Origin: Desulfobacterales bacterium
Lineage (GTDB): Bacteria > Desulfobacterota > Desulfobacteria > Desulfobacterales > C00003106
Length of the DNA stretch: 7,208 nucleotides
Direction: 5' to 3'
Assembly: GCA_030613165.1 (NCBI GenBank)
Contig: JAUWMN010000077.1
Location: 1-7,208 of the forward strand
Shown: in pieces, positions 5,741 to 7,208 of the stretch
How positions within the stretch are numbered: position 1 is the stretch's first letter
Layout: every line of letters starts with the position of its first letter
The notes under the pieces: model-generated
The model's input: only the letters and a program-made list of their open reading frames with translations
Told to the model about the DNA's origin: nothing
Database searches by the model: none
Position numbers and translations under genes: made by a program

Positions 5741-7208
5741 AACGCGATTAAGATTTTTAGACAAGGTAAAGTAGAAGGTTGCGCCCTTCCCTTTTTCAGA
5801 TTCGACCCACACCTCGCCACCGTGGTTACGCACAACCCTGTCTACAATGGCAAGTCCCAAACCTGTCCCTTCCTCGTCTCCCAGCTTTCTTATTGTTTCC
5901 ACCCGCTGGAACATTTCAAATATTGTTCGGTGATATTTCGAATCAATCCCGGTGCCGTTATCACTTACATAAAACTGATGGAACTCTTTCCCCTCTTCGT
6001 ATCCGATTTTGATTTTAGGGTGTGCCGTATCGCCCATGTACTTGATGGCATTTACAAGCAGGTTCTGAAAAACCTGGTAGACCCTTTCGCTATCACAGTA
6101 GGTGGTGGGCAAATTGTGTGCTATGGCGAGCTCTATCCCGTTTCTCTCCAGCCTATCTTGCAGACTTGAGACCACCTCTTTTACGATCTCAAGAGAAGGG
6201 ACATCCTCAAAATGGGAGGCCACCCGGCCGATCCGTGACAACGCCAGGAGGTCAGCGACAAATACCTCCATTCGGTGGGCGCTCGCCTTGATCTGCTCAA
6301 GGTAACGCACGTCCTTCTCTTCCATTGTGTCTTGATACTGTTTGAGCAGCCGCGAGGAAAACCCCTGGATCGCAGTGATGGGGGTTTTCAGGTCATGGGA
6401 GACAATACGGACAAAAGCCTTGAGTTCCTCGTTCATCTTTCGGAGTTCTTCCTCTGCCTCCCTTTGTTCGGTTATATCCACGATATTACCTAATATCGCA
6501 GGCCTGCCCTTGTACTCTATGCGTCGGTTTCTCCTTCTGATCCAGATGACTTCGCCATCTCTTGTCAGACCTCTCGCCTCGTACTCTAATGGCGCGTCTT
6601 CTTCTTTGAGTCGTCGCGCCCTCATTTCGGCGGTCAAGGCCCTGTCCTCAGGATGGACCAGCCTCCAGGTCTCGATATCTATCAACTCTTCTTTTGGGTA
6701 GCGATAAATCGTGGCAAATCTGTTGTTGGCAAATACAATCTTTTCATCCTGGTCTATATAGATACCTGTCAAGGAGTTTTCAACCAGTGTACTATATTTT
6801 TTTTCGCTTTCTCGCAACTCCTCCTCACGGGCCTTGCGCTCGGTAATATCTTCGATAACTCTCAGAATAGCCTTCTTATTCTGATACATCATCCCGGTAT
6901 ACGATATCGAAAACGTTCTCCCACCCGCCATATTATCGACCTCATTGGAGCGTGTTTTCCCTATTTCGATACCCTGTGGGAGAGGACAGCCCTCACATCT
7001 TTCTCCACTATCTTTGTAGACAGCCCAGCACGTCTTGCCAATCGCATCTTTACCCAGAACAGCCTCAAGTCTTTCATTTAAATAGAGTATATTGCCTTCT
7101 TCATCCAGAATATCCATCCCAAGAGGGATGGTCTTGATAATGGTCTCATTAAACTCATTGGCTTTGCGGAACCGATCTTCAATCCTCTGACGTTCAGAGA
7201 TGTGACGG
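5729..7208 (-). CDS. Multi-PAS sensor histidine kinase, N-terminus beyond window
   Basis: The frame is open to the right edge (492 residues visible, numbered from the first full codon at 7207); an ATG at 7117 is internal, since upstream codons read RHISERQRIEDRF, a typical linker after an earlier PAS domain. Visible order: PAS about 15-125, ending VIEDITERKAREEE; PAS about 136-245, ending NIVDITEQREAEEE; HisKA with the phosphorylated H271 in VSHDLKTP; HATPase_c with N-box NLLVNAIKY (382-389), G1 DNGTGID (from 416), F-box FEMFQRVE and G2 GTGLGLAI (from 447). All kinase motifs are intact, so it should autophosphorylate and pass phosphate to a response regulator, none of which is visible here. 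The first PAS has C60, C71 and C74 (C-x10-C-x2-CP). No membrane segment is seen in the visible part, so the sensor may be cytosolic or anchored further upstream. It belongs to the large group of PAS kinases with bacteriophytochrome-like output domains. Confidence 0.93.
   Translation of the reverse strand, partial: RHISERQRIEDRFRKANEFNETIIKTIPLGMDILDEEGNILYLNERLEAVLGKDAIGKTCWAVYKDSGERCEGCPLPQGIEIGKTRSNEVDNMAGGRTFSISYTGMMYQNKKAILRVIEDITERKAREEELRESEKKYSTLVENSLTGIYIDQDEKIVFANNRFATIYRYPKEELIDIETWRLVHPEDRALTAEMRARRLKEEDAPLEYEARGLTRDGEVIWIRRRNRRIEYKGRPAILGNIVDITEQREAEEELRKMNEELKAFVRIVSHDLKTPITAIQGFSSRLLKQYQDTMEEKDVRYLEQIKASAHRMEVFVADLLALSRIGRVASHFEDVPSLEIVKEVVSSLQDRLERNGIELAIAHNLPTTYCDSERVYQVFQNLLVNAIKYMGDTAHPKIKIGYEEGKEFHQFYVSDNGTGIDSKYHRTIFEMFQRVETIRKLGDEEGTGLGLAIVDRVVRNHGGEVWVESEKGKGATFYFTLSKNLNRVPHP

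Noticed and set aside
5544..5774. Plus-strand frame across the methyltransferase remnant and kinase end
   Set aside because: It crosses two minus-strand genes and its GAQDQGAGAQGWG part is only the translated G-rich tract.
5735..7137. Plus-strand open frames opposite the histidine kinase
   Set aside because: They are antisense shadows of a frame with all kinase motifs intact.

Overview
The window is a patchwork of genes on both strands with sizeable AT-rich gaps, at moderate GC by eye. It contains two clearly damaged genes. I see no RNA genes, CRISPR array or recognisable complete mobile element. The protein types suggest an anaerobic Gram-negative bacterium, perhaps of the Desulfobacterota (old Deltaproteobacteria) or a neighbouring phylum: a PurF-like protein starting MGGLFG, a multi-PAS histidine kinase with a cysteine motif, an outer-membrane-type lipoprotein and a secreted GH31 glycosidase. 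This placement is inference and could be wrong.

Layout, left to right. Positions 1-2182 (minus) hold the first 727 residues of a secreted glycoside hydrolase family 31 enzyme whose C-terminus lies off the left edge. Its catalytic aspartates can be picked out at residues 440 and 513. Positions 2183-2660 are a gap holding the putative GH31 promoter, with a 14-bp palindrome, and at its right end a terminator. Positions 2661-3053 (minus) encode a 130-residue unrecognised protein with a Cys-X-Cys-Pro motif and its own promoter, ribosome binding site and terminator. Transcribed divergently at 3223-4152 (plus) is an amidophosphoribosyltransferase (PurF)-like protein. It lacks the catalytic cysteine of the glutaminase domain and is cut off inside the phosphoribosyltransferase domain. 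Converging on it at 4185-4892 (minus) is a 235-residue lipoprotein with a good sigma-70-type promoter about 140 bases upstream. Positions 5219-5675 (minus) are the C-terminal remnant of an RNA methyltransferase of the RlmL/UPF0020 type, missing its 5' part and carrying a frameshift. Positions 5729-7208 (minus) hold the C-terminal 492 residues of a PAS-PAS-HisKA-HATPase sensor kinase that continues past the right edge.

The genes do not form an obvious pathway: each intact one appears to have its own promoter or lies apart, and neighbours differ in function. The main message is genome erosion or rearrangement (a truncated purF-like gene, a truncated and frameshifted methyltransferase) between intact single genes. 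I did not find convincing evidence of a new multi-gene system. The most worthwhile leads are the catalytically degenerate PurF-like protein, the Cys-X-Cys-Pro protein next to it, the cysteine motif in the kinase PAS domain, and a possible shared operator-like sequence upstream of the GH31 and lipoprotein genes.
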